Source: an uncultured Acetatifactor sp.
Lineage (GTDB): Bacteria > Bacillota > Clostridia > Lachnospirales > Lachnospiraceae
Reading direction: 5' to 3'
DNA: 41,519 bases
Assembly (NCBI GenBank): GCA_949840885.1
Contig: CATKYJ010000040.1
Location: 1-41,519 of the forward strand
The notes beneath the pieces are model-generated. The model searched no databases and had not been told where the DNA came from. It worked only from the letters and a program-made list of their open reading frames with translations. Below are positions 1-7,592 of the stretch, piece after piece (positions within the stretch are counted from its first letter, which is position 1; each line of letters opens with the position of its first letter). Made by a program: the position numbers and the translations under genes.

Positions 1-566
1 TTGTTCAACATGAGTTGTCCTAATTCATTTAACATGAAAGGGGAGACTTCCATACCTTGTATATCATCTTTATCCCATTTATAATCCTTGTTGACAAAGT
101 TTGAAATGACTTTTGCATGAAACAATTTGGTGATTCCTAGTCCGTATACTTCTTCCAATAAATATACAATGATTTGCGGGTCAGGCTTGTACTGAAAAGA
201 TACGCCGGGTTCACTTTCAAATTTCAATTCCATTACTTCCCTCATATTTATGGGAAGCGGTTCTTGCGGCCCTGGCCATGTGATTCCTGTCGTTTTAGAC
301 AGGGCATGCTTTATTTTTAGTCTGTACCAGTTCCTGTCTGAAATTTTTTCATGAGAAATATAGTCAATCACACAATCGTCTATACTCCCTATCCTGCCTT
401 CATATATGGCGATGCCAACAAGAACGGATAAAAAGGATTTGAAGATACAGCCTATGGGAAACAGCAATGTCCCTTCTTCATTTTCTCTTATATATTCAAA
501 TATCACCTGCTCGTTCTTTATAACGCATACATTTTTCAAATGACCAAAGTTATCAAGATTTCGCAT
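1..566 (-). CDS. Serine hydrolase (beta-lactamase/class C-like family), partial, CxxK variant
   Basis: Reading frame open from ATG at 566 to the window edge (188 codons visible), with AAGGAG about 8 bases upstream. The order of segments matches the beta-lactamase/penicillin-binding-protein-like hydrolases: a short strand region, then PIGCIFKSFLSVLVGIA, which lines up with the usual 'S-x-x-K-SFTSALVGIA' active-site helix, then IYEGRIGSIDD, and later an FQYKPD segment at the place of the usual 'F-x-YSN' motif. The nucleophile Ser of SxxK is Cys here (CIFK) and the Asn of YxN appears to be replaced, so ordinary hydrolase chemistry is doubtful. It follows the VOC gene by 12 bases and is probably co-transcribed. 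The region is AT-richer than the rest of the window, suggesting transfer. The C-terminus is outside the window. Confidence 0.7.
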   Translation of the reverse strand, partial: MRNLDNFGHLKNVCVIKNEQVIFEYIRENEEGTLLFPIGCIFKSFLSVLVGIAIYEGRIGSIDDCVIDYISHEKISDRNWYRLKIKHALSKTTGITWPGPQEPLPINMREVMELKFESEPGVSFQYKPDPQIIVYLLEEVYGLGITKLFHAKVISNFVNKDYKWDKDDIQGMEVSPFMLNELGQLMLN

Positions 567-578
567 TTTGCATACTCC

Positions 579-980
579 TTATTGTTCTGTCATAAAACCC
601 CATTGCACACCAAATTTATCAATAAAGTTTCCTGCCAATTCACTGTATGGTAATTTTTCGAACGAGTCAATAATTGTGCTTCCTTCTTTGAAAAATTCAT
701 AACAGGCAAGAAGTTCTTCAACATTTGGAAACATAACTATCAAATGAACGGCGCAATTCAATGATTTCTCTTTGTTTCCAAATCTGTCATTCAAAAAAAT
801 CTTTTGCCCGTGGATGTGCATCACCGCATGGGCTATGTTGTTATCACCCTGACATTCATCAGGCGCATAATCATAATTGTGTACAATATTTTCTGCTTTT
901 GTATCAAATGCCTTTTCATATAAAGCGATTGCTTTTTCGCAATCTCCGCAAAAATGTAAGTGTGGTATTAACATGATCAT
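579..980 (-). CDS. VOC family protein, PhnB/glyoxalase-like
   Basis: A complete 133-residue protein of the PhnB-like VOC (vicinal oxygen chelate) fold. The N-terminus MIMLIPHLHFCGDCEKAIALYEKAF fits the family pattern 'P-L-F-G-x-C-x-EAI-x-x-Y-x-x-AF' in its spacing; a central HAVMHIHGQKIFLND strand and a C-terminal DKFGVQWGF strand are also typical (the last usually reads D-x-FG-x-x-W). Members are small cytosolic proteins, often of unknown substrate and sometimes linked to antibiotic or methyltransferase-like functions; nothing here fixes the substrate. AGGAGGAGAT-like ribosome binding sequence lies just upstream of the ATG at 980. It probably forms a two-gene unit with the serine-hydrolase-like gene downstream. 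Confidence 0.85.
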   Translation of the reverse strand: MIMLIPHLHFCGDCEKAIALYEKAFDTKAENIVHNYDYAPDECQGDNNIAHAVMHIHGQKIFLNDRFGNKEKSLNCAVHLIVMFPNVEELLACYEFFKEGSTIIDSFEKLPYSELAGNFIDKFGVQWGFMTEQ

Positions 981-995
981 CTCCTCCTACTTGTA

Positions 996-1540
996 TTATT
1001 CCGCCACATATCTCGCCAGTTCCAATGCAATATCGAAATGCCCGGCATCATGCTGGGTGCCTTTCGTCTGCCCTTCCTTCCGTCTGGCATCCCATTTGGG
1101 GGCGTCAAGCAAATCGCCGCTTGTAAAAAATGTGTACAGCTTCAGCCCTCGGAAATCGCACATTGCCTGTAAGGCAGCGCATTCCATTTCTACCGAGATA
1201 CAGCCGTCCGCCTTATGCTTCTCAAAGTTATTGACAGTTTCCCTGTAGAAAGAATCGGTAGTCCAGGTTTTCCCTTTCACATAAGGAATCCCATTTTCCT
1301 CCATAAAAGCGGCAACAATGTCCGCATTTCCTACAGTAACATAATCCGATGCTGGCGCGTAATGATAAGAAGTGCCTTCATCCCGGTAAGCCTGTGTCGG
1401 TATCATGACTTTTCCGCGGGCAATTTCCTTATTCAGACAGCCCGCAGCGCCAAATACAACATACTTGTCCGTCTTTATTTCCGACAGCGTATCCTCCACC
1501 GTGCCGACACAGGCAGGCGCACCCACATAGGTTGATAGTT
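996..1540 (-). pseudogene. Nucleoside phosphorylase (uridine phosphorylase-like), 5'-truncated remnant
   Basis: About 176 residues match the C-terminal two thirds of the purine/uridine phosphorylase (PNP_UDP_1) family: GAPACVGTVED near the start of the fragment, VVFGAAGCL (phosphate/core strand), and SVEMECAALQAM, the ribose/base binding E-M-E segment. Full members are about 240-260 residues, so roughly the first 70-80 residues are missing. The only start in frame is a GTG at 1526 placed inside conserved sequence, without a ribosome binding site of its own. The fragment abuts the cut FAD oxidoreductase remnant at about 1530-1545 in another frame, so it is a product of deletion rather than a working gene. 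Its 3' end is intact and is followed by the VOC gene. Confidence 0.8.
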
Positions 1541-2245
1541 TTTCCAGAACCCATAGGCCGCAGGTTTTTCTATGGTAAAGTCTCTTTCCGGAATATAATC
1601 TACGGCAAAGCAGTGAGTCACTGCCTGCATATCCAATGGATCCGCTTTATCTAAAGCATGAAGCTCTCCTGTCTGAGCCTGTGACTCCGCACCTGTCACG
1701 TATTCCGCTTTCGCCAGTGGCAGCATTTCTCCTGTATCCGTACCGTCAAGGTAATAAGTCGCTTTTACATCATGCATATCCCCAGTCTCTCTGTGCAGCA
1801 CTGTGACGAAATCAATCTTATCCCCATCTACCGCCACTTTTTTCAGAGAGCAATTCTTTATCAGAATCAGTCTGCCGGAAAAAATATATTGAGCCAGCAT
1901 CTCGTTCAGAACAGCTACCGCAACCCTGGGGTCGGCGCTGAGTCTTCCCACCGCCCCGTTGCCCGGATTAAAAAAGGGAAGTGCTTTCGCTTCTAAGGTC
2001 AAAGGAAAATTTCTGTAGTAATAGTCTCGGATTCTCTTTCTGAAAAGACGGTAATTTCTGGTTGCGCCTTTCTCTTCTATCCATCTGTGCTCATCCCCCG
2101 GAACAGCCTGGCTGGTAAATTGGCCCCCAATCTAATCCGTCTCTTCTGTCAGGAGAACACTGCATCCTGCCTGCAATGCTGCCAAAGCTGCGGCAGTTCC
2201 TCCTGTGCTCGCTCCAATTATGGCAATGTCAACATGATACTCCAC
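1530..2245 (-). pseudogene. FAD-dependent oxidoreductase (FAD_oxidored family) remnant with in-frame TAG
   Basis: A GTG at 2245, preceded by GGAGGG, opens a frame reading VEYHVDIAIIGASTGG, a Rossmann FAD-binding motif, followed by AALAALQAGCSVLLTEETD. The next codon is TAG at 2132-2134, where the family has the Trp of 'TEETDWIGGQ'; the frame then continues IGGQFTSQAVPGDEH and later FPLTLEAKALPFF and GNGAVGRLS without interruption. A single G-to-A change (TGG to TAG) explains this. The frame remains family-like until about NYQPMW (near 1535), where it runs into phosphorylase sequence. Full members have 450-600 residues; only about 235 codons remain. Both the nonsense codon and the 3' truncation point to a dead gene. 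Confidence 0.85.
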
Positions 2246-2306
2246 GATTTTTACCCTCCAATCACAATTACTGACCATAAAGTCTTGAAAACCTTTCGGC
2301 CATATA

Positions 2307-2789
2307 TCAGACCGGCCTGCACAGGGCGACCAGATCTTTCAGTTTTGCTGTTGCCAGACATTCCACCGTATCCGACGCTCCATAATATATTTTCACAGTG
2401 CCGTCCTCTTCCAAAACCACTCCGCCGGGAAAGATTACATTGGTACGGAAGCCTTCTTCCACCTCATATTCCGTTTCCGGCGCTATCAAAGGCTCTCTGG
2501 ACATACCGATAATCCTGGTGGGGTCTTTCAGATCCAACAAAGCTACCCCTGCACAATAGCGTTTCTGCCAACATTCCTCCCAGCCGTTTTTCCCTCTTGT
2601 GCGGTCAAGGTCCACCGTGTGAAAAAGCACAAGCCACCCCTGTTCTGTTCTGACAGGCGGCGCCCCGGGACCGATTTTATCGTTGGCAAAAGGAACATCC
2701 TCCACCCCCATCAACAGTTCTGACTCCCCCCAGTATTTCAGATCCGGGGACTTTGAAATCCAGTTGAATCCTCCATATATAAGGGGCAA
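2307..2789 (-). pseudogene. GH130 beta-mannoside phosphorylase, C-terminal remnant
   Basis: Matches the second half of the GH130 family of mannosyl phosphorylases (phosphorolysis of beta-1,4-linked mannosides; five-bladed beta-propeller): WISKSPDLKYWGES, KIGPGAPPVRTEQGW, LFHTVDLD and the terminal IYYGASDTVECLATA are recognisable family segments. A full protein has about 310-350 residues; about 155 remain and the N-terminal blades that carry part of the active site are gone. Its upstream end merges at about 2760-2790 with an SGNH hydrolase remnant in another frame. The natural 3' end is kept, and the FAD oxidoreductase remnant follows after about 60 bases, as expected for the original operon order. 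Confidence 0.8.
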
Positions 2790-3150
2790 ACCTCCCGCGG
2801 GAAATCAATTCCGTATCTACCTGCCTGTACATTTCCGGATATGTCACATGAATCCTGGTACACACTCTGGCCTCCAGGGTATACTGAGAATACGCCATAT
2901 CACCATAATACACCATTGCAGTTACATTTGTCTCTACTGCAGTCACACAAAAATCAAAATAAGGTGCATTTGTCACAAATCGAATTTCACATCCATGAGA
3001 CCGTCTCATCTGAAACCGTCCGTTCTTGTTTTCGGGAATTCCCAGATTTTCTCTCAAATGCGCCGGAAATCGTTCCAGCAGCAGTCCGTTCATTCCGGGA
3101 ACCTGCTCCAGATGGTCTACATTATGGAATTCCAATCCCTGTTCAACCAT
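2770..3150 (-). pseudogene. SGNH/GDSL-type hydrolase, N-terminal remnant
   Basis: An ATG at 3150, seven bases after AGGAGG, starts MVEQGLEFHNVDHLEQV, then FQMRRSHGCEIRFVTNAP and AMVYYGDMAYSQY. This resembles the N-terminal beta-sandwich that precedes the SGNH catalytic domain in many clostridial carbohydrate esterases. The frame loses resemblance at about 2770-2790 (after RFAPYIWRI) and enters out-of-frame GH130 sequence; the catalytic domain with GDSI-like Ser and the DxxH motif is absent, so the remnant cannot be an active esterase. The family call is from memory of the N-terminal pattern and is less certain than that of its neighbours. Confidence 0.55.
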
Positions 3151-3221
3151 TTTCTTCCTCCTGCTTTTAAAATGCTTTTCCAATTTTATCTGTCGCTAAA
3201 AACAATACTTGAATGCCTAAA

Positions 3222-3580
3222 CTATCCTTTCACTGAACCCACAAGAATACCTTTGGTAAAATATCTCTGCATAAAAGGATACACACACAGAATCGGCAGC
3301 ACGCACACAACAATAGTAGCCATCTTCAGGGTAAAGGAATTGACATATGCCATATCCGCGGCAGCGGCTTCATTTGAAAGTCCCGTGCCGCTGGCCTCAA
3401 CCACCATTTCGCGCAGCACCAGCATCAACGGCCATAATTTTCGGCTTGAAGTGTAAATAATTGCGTTAAAATAAGAATTCCACTGGGATACCATGTGAAA
3501 AATAACAAAGGTAGCAATAGCAGGTTTAGATAACGGAATAATAATCTTCCACAGTACCTGAAATTCGTTAGCGCCCGGAT
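3222..3580 (-). pseudogene. Carbohydrate ABC transporter permease (LplC/MalG-like), C-terminal remnant
   Basis: The frame from about 3578 gives GANEFQVLWKIIIPLSKPA, the second half of the EAA loop that docks the ATPase in binding-protein-dependent sugar permeases, followed by two membrane segments (ATFVIFHMVSQWNSYF; ATIVVCVLPILCVYPF) and the typical terminus YFTKGILVGSVKG. Permeases of this class have about 290 residues; about 115 remain. The EAA motif is cut directly before 'GANEF' where sequence on the other strand begins. The preserved 3' end is 70 bases upstream of the SGNH remnant, so these two were operon neighbours. Together with GH130 this implies a former oligosaccharide import and phosphorolysis locus. 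Confidence 0.8.
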
Positions 3581-3676
3581 GCCGAGGCAATGGAACAGGA
3601 TTATATCCAATGGATGGAGGCGTATGAATCTCAAAAACAAACAATTAGGACAGATCATTTCTCCATGAGCAGGTAA
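3575..3676 (+). pseudogene. Short 3' remnant of an unidentified gene
   Basis: On the plus strand, the frame AEAMEQDYIQWMEAYESQ... ends at TAA 3674-3676 and has the composition of a real hydrophilic C-terminus. It abuts head-to-head the truncated permease at about 3575, so it looks like a third rearrangement junction. There is no start codon in a sensible position and the family was not recognised. It could be chance, but the codon use is unlike a random frame. Confidence 0.3.
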
Positions 3677-3729
3677 GATTTGCATTCCCTGAATCTTCAG
3701 CACCTTTTTCGGGAACAGCAGGACGCGGG

Positions 3730-3758
3730 TTGGATTTTTGCCGCATTTATGATAAAAT
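3730..3758 (+). promoter_or_regulatory. Promoter for the clostripain-family gene
   Basis: TTGGAT at 3730-3735 and TAAAAT at 3753-3758 with a 17-base spacer, 58 bases upstream of the ATG at 3817. It is the first good sigma-A match after the gene remnants and shows that the protease gene has its own transcription start. Confidence 0.55.
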
Positions 3759-3816
3759 AAGTCCGGGGTGTCCCCTAAGTACTATAAAAACGAAAAAGGA
3801 ATGAAAAGGGAAAAAC

Positions 3817-6249
3817 ATGAATAACAACAGACCCAGAGGACGTGAAAAAAATGTAAGCGGTCCCGGCAAAACCGTGCAGAAACGAGGCGGCGGGCTGGGC
3901 ACCGGGCCGGTGGGCAATGCCGGCGGCTATAGCAAGCGCGGGAAAGGGCGGCCCTCCGGCAGCCATAGTGGCCACGGCGGCTATGGGAAAGGGCGGCCCT
4001 CCGGTTCCGGCACCCGAGGCGCCGGAACAAGGGGCGGAGGCGGCCTGAAGCTGATTATCCTGTTGGCTGTGCTTCTCCTGGGGGGAGGCGGGGGACTGAC
4101 TGCGCTCTTTGGCGGCCAGCCGGACAGCCCGTCCTCCTCCGGCAGCCAGCAGCAGGTACAGGGCAGCACAGGCAATACCGACAGTACCGGCAATATCGGC
4201 GGTACCGGAACCGCCGACTGGTCCGCGCTGTTTGGCAGCCTGGGCGGCGCAAGCGTCTCCACCGGATGGCAGATGGAATCAAACGTGGGCCGGCTGGATA
4301 CTTCTGTAGCCTCCGGCTCCCGGGAAAAGCATACCAAAATGCTGGGCGATGGCAGAGACACCGTCACCATCATGGTCTATATGTGCGGTACGGACCTGGA
4401 GTCCCGAAGCGGCATGGGCACCGCCGATCTCCAGGAAATGCTCAATGCCCGGTTTGACGACAGCCTCAACCTCCTGGTTTACACCGGAGGCTGCAAGGCC
4501 TGGAAAAACAGCCAGGTCAGCAGCTCTGCGAACCAGATCTGGCAGGTAAAGGACGGCGGCCTTATCAATCTGGAAAATGATCTGGGCAGCGTCTCCATGA
4601 CAGATCCCGATACCCTGTCCGGATACATAAAATGGTGCGCCCAAAACTATCCGGCCAGCCGGTATGAGCTGATTCTCTGGGACCATGGCGGCGGCTCCGT
4701 CAGCGGCTACGGCTATGACGAAAAGTTCGCCTCCAGCGGCTCCATGAACCTGGCAGGGCTGGACGCTGCCCTGAAAGCCGCAGGTGTAAAGTTTGACTTT
4801 ATCGGCTTTGACGCCTGCCTCATGGCCACGGCGGAGACGGCGCTGACCATGGCTCCCTACGCCGATTACCTTATCGCTTCCGAGGAGACCGAGCCGGGGG
4901 TGGGCTGGTATTATACGGACTGGCTTACCGCCTTTGGGGAAGATACCTCCATGCCTACGATTCGGGTGGGGCAGAATATCGTAGACAGCTTTGTGGACAC
5001 CTGCGCCCGGAAGTGCCGCGGGCAGCTGACCACATTGTCCGTCACCGACCTGGCGGAACTGGAGCATACCCTGCCGGACGCCCTGGCGAAATTCTCCTCT
5101 TCCACCGCCGGACTGATCCGGAATCAGGAGTACCAGGCAGTCTCCAATGCCCGCAACGGCGCCAGGGAGTTCGCCCAGTCCAGCAAGATCGATCAGGTGG
5201 ATCTGGTGCATCTGGCACAGAATCTGGGGACCCAGGAGGGAAAGGCCCTGACGGATGCCCTGCTGGGCGCGGTAAAATACAACCGCACCTCCTCCAATAT
5301 GACCAATGCCTACGGCCTGTCCATCTATTTCCCTTACCGCAAGACTTCCACGGTGAACCGGGCAGTGTCCACCTTTGAGCAGATCGGTATGGACAGGGCG
5401 TATACCAGCTGTATCAGGCAGTTTGCCGATGTGGCCGCCAGCGGCCAGGCTGTGGCCGGAGGCTCGGATTCTCCGCTGCCAGCCCTCCTGGGAACCCTTG
5501 GGGGCAATTCCGGGGTGGATATAGGGGACATTGCTTCCCTGCTGGGGGGAATTCTGGGCGGCAGAAGCCTGGAGATGGAACATGCGGAAGAATACCTGGC
5601 GGAGCATCGATTTGAAGACGAGGCTTTGGTCTGGAGCATGGGCCAGGACGGCAGGCCCGTGCTGCGCCTGAGCGAGGAGCAGTGGGCACTGGTGCAGAAT
5701 CTGGAGCTGAACCTGTTCTATGACGACGGAGAGGGCTATATCGACTTGGGCCTGGACAATGTGTTTGAATTTGACGAAAACGGCGGCCTGCTGGGGAACA
5801 CGGATGCCACCTGGCTGGCCATAAACGGGCAGCCGGTGGCCTATTACCACATCTCCACCGTGGACGACGGAGAGAACTATACCATTACAGGCCGGGTACC
5901 GGTGCTTCACAACGGCAGCCGGGCCGAACTGATTCTGGTGTTTACCGATGACCAGCCTTACGGCTTTGTGGCCGGCGTTCAGAGCGTATACACGGAAGGC
6001 GAGACGGACACGGTGGCCAAGAGCATGACCGGGCTTCAAAGCGGTGATTCGCTGGAGTTCCTCTGCGATTATTACAGCTACAGCGGAACTTACCAGGACA
6101 GCTATCTGCTGGGCGAGCCGCTGACGGTTACGGAGGAGGAACTGGTGATCAGCGACGTGCCCCTTGAGGGCAGCACCCGGGCCACTTACCGCTTTACGGA
6201 TCTGTACAATATGCATCACTGGACGCCGCCGGTTCCGGAGGGGAACTAA
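3817..6249 (+). CDS. Clostripain-family cysteine peptidase (C11), membrane anchored
   Basis: An 810-residue protein. Residues 1-76 are a Gly/Arg/Lys-rich, probably cytoplasmic tail in which GKGRPSGS occurs twice; residues 77-95 (LKLIILLAVLLLG...) form one membrane segment; a Ser/Gly/Thr-rich linker follows to about residue 135. The C11 peptidase domain begins near TVTIMVYMCGTDLESRSG, with the catalytic His290 in WDHGGGSVSGYG and the nucleophile Cys334 in FDACLMATAE, and continues with ASEETEPGVGWYY. C11 enzymes cleave after Arg or Lys and several activate themselves by internal cleavage. The C-terminal 200 residues form an extra domain without a recognised name. The topology places the protease outside the cell. 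The start ATG follows AAAGG; no partner gene is adjacent. Confidence 0.9.
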   Translation: MNNNRPRGREKNVSGPGKTVQKRGGGLGTGPVGNAGGYSKRGKGRPSGSHSGHGGYGKGRPSGSGTRGAGTRGGGGLKLIILLAVLLLGGGGGLTALFGGQPDSPSSSGSQQQVQGSTGNTDSTGNIGGTGTADWSALFGSLGGASVSTGWQMESNVGRLDTSVASGSREKHTKMLGDGRDTVTIMVYMCGTDLESRSGMGTADLQEMLNARFDDSLNLLVYTGGCKAWKNSQVSSSANQIWQVKDGGLINLENDLGSVSMTDPDTLSGYIKWCAQNYPASRYELILWDHGGGSVSGYGYDEKFASSGSMNLAGLDAALKAAGVKFDFIGFDACLMATAETALTMAPYADYLIASEETEPGVGWYYTDWLTAFGEDTSMPTIRVGQNIVDSFVDTCARKCRGQLTTLSVTDLAELEHTLPDALAKFSSSTAGLIRNQEYQAVSNARNGAREFAQSSKIDQVDLVHLAQNLGTQEGKALTDALLGAVKYNRTSSNMTNAYGLSIYFPYRKTSTVNRAVSTFEQIGMDRAYTSCIRQFADVAASGQAVAGGSDSPLPALLGTLGGNSGVDIGDIASLLGGILGGRSLEMEHAEEYLAEHRFEDEALVWSMGQDGRPVLRLSEEQWALVQNLELNLFYDDGEGYIDLGLDNVFEFDENGGLLGNTDATWLAINGQPVAYYHISTVDDGENYTITGRVPVLHNGSRAELILVFTDDQPYGFVAGVQSVYTEGETDTVAKSMTGLQSGDSLEFLCDYYSYSGTYQDSYLLGEPLTVTEEELVISDVPLEGSTRATYRFTDLYNMHHWTPPVPEGN

Positions 6250-6404
6250 GGCAATCTCCTGTCAACGGTATCGCCGGGCTTTTGGGAGGGATTGCGCAGC
6301 GGGCGGCTTACTTACGGATACACATGCTCAATAGATTGTCGCTTTGCGGAATAATACGGCGCAGGGGCGGACAGGATAATGGTACAATTATGGAGGTGAC
6401 GAGT

Positions 6405-7379
6405 ATGTGTACGGCAGCAACTTATCGGACAAAGGATTTTTACTTCGGACGCACGCTGGATTACTATTTTTCCTACGGGGAGGAGATTGTGGTAATGCCC
6501 CGGCGCTACAGGCTGCGTTTCCGCGCCGCGGCGGCCATGGAAAGCCATTATGCCATGGTTGGCATGGCCCATATGGCGGAGGGGCAGCCCCTGTATTACG
6601 ATGCCGTAAATGAGAGAGGGCTGGGGATGGCAGGGCTGAACTTCGTGGGCAATGCGGTCTATGCAAAAGAAGAGCCGGGCAAAAAGAATGTGGCGCAGTT
6701 TGAGTTTATTCCGTGGATTCTGGGACAGTGCGCCTCTGTAGGGGAGGCCAGGCTTCTGCTGGAGAGGACGAACCTGACGGACACGGCTTTCAGCGACAAT
6801 CTGCCCCTGGCCGCGCTCCACTGGATGATCGCGGACAGGGAGGGCTCTATTGTGGTGGAATCCGTCAGGGACGGACTGAAAGTGTACGACAATCCGGCAG
6901 GCATCCTGGCCAACAATCCGCCCTTTCCGGAGCAGTTGTCCAGGCTGGCCAATTATATGCATCTGTCTGCGAAGATTCCGCGGAATCTGTTCTCGGACAG
7001 GCTGTCCCTGGAGCCCCACAGTCTGGGGCTGGGAGCCTGGGGACTTCCCGGGGACCTGTCCTCCCAGTCCCGCTTTGTGCGGGCGGCTTTTGTGAAGATG
7101 AATTCGGTCTCCGGGGACTCGGAATCCGAGAGCGTCAGCCAGTTCTTCCACATCTTGGGCGCAGTGGACCAGCAGCGGGGATGCTGTGAGGCGCAGGAGG
7201 GAAAGTACGAGACCACCATCTATACCTGCTGCTGCAACGCGGACAAAGGGATTTACTATTACACCACCTATGAGAATCATCAGATCACGGCAGTGGACAT
7301 GTACAGAGAGGAGCTGGACGGCGGGACATTGGCAGAGTATCCCCTGGTGTACGGACAGCATATCCTGATGCAGAATTAA
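6405..7379 (+). CDS. bsh: Bile salt hydrolase (choloylglycine hydrolase, C59)
   Basis: The start is taken at 6405 because GGAGGTG lies six bases upstream and because the Ntn-hydrolase needs Cys directly after the initiator Met (MCTAATYRTKDFYFGR). The protein has 324 residues, the usual size. The complete bile salt hydrolase set is present: Cys2 nucleophile, Arg16, Asp19, Asn79 (MAGLNF), Asn171 (ILANNPPF) and Arg223 (SSQSRFVRAAF). This supports hydrolysis of glycine- or taurine-conjugated bile acids in the cytosol rather than penicillin V acylation, and points to a bile-exposed intestinal host. A strong terminator follows at 7404-7436, so the gene is transcribed alone or with the protease upstream. 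Confidence 0.93.
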   Translation: MCTAATYRTKDFYFGRTLDYYFSYGEEIVVMPRRYRLRFRAAAAMESHYAMVGMAHMAEGQPLYYDAVNERGLGMAGLNFVGNAVYAKEEPGKKNVAQFEFIPWILGQCASVGEARLLLERTNLTDTAFSDNLPLAALHWMIADREGSIVVESVRDGLKVYDNPAGILANNPPFPEQLSRLANYMHLSAKIPRNLFSDRLSLEPHSLGLGAWGLPGDLSSQSRFVRAAFVKMNSVSGDSESESVSQFFHILGAVDQQRGCCEAQEGKYETTIYTCCCNADKGIYYYTTYENHQITAVDMYREELDGGTLAEYPLVYGQHILMQN

Positions 7380-7403
7380 CGGTAAGCTTTCGGTGATTGT
7401 TTG

Positions 7404-7436
7404 AAAGACAGCTCCTTTCAGCGGGGCTGTCTTTTG
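7404..7436 (+). terminator. Rho-independent terminator after bsh
   Basis: AAAGACAGCTCC (7404-7415) pairs with GGGGCTGTCTTT (7423-7434; one G-T pair) around a seven-base loop, followed by T residues. It separates bsh from the dehydrogenase operon. Confidence 0.85.
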
Positions 7437-7592
7437 TTATACCCAAAAGGGACATAACGGGGCCGGGTTTATTCGTAAACTTTATAAATTTATAGGTGGC
7501 AAAGCCGTGGCAGACATGGTACAATATTGGCACAAAATGATTTTATGTGATCTTTGGCACAAAATATGACAGAAGAAAGGCATGGGCACGAT

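Noticed and set aside
4279..6219. 646-codon frame on the minus strand inside the clostripain gene
   Set aside because: Complementary shadow of a GC-rich gene; the plus-strand frame carries the C11 motifs and a ribosome binding site.
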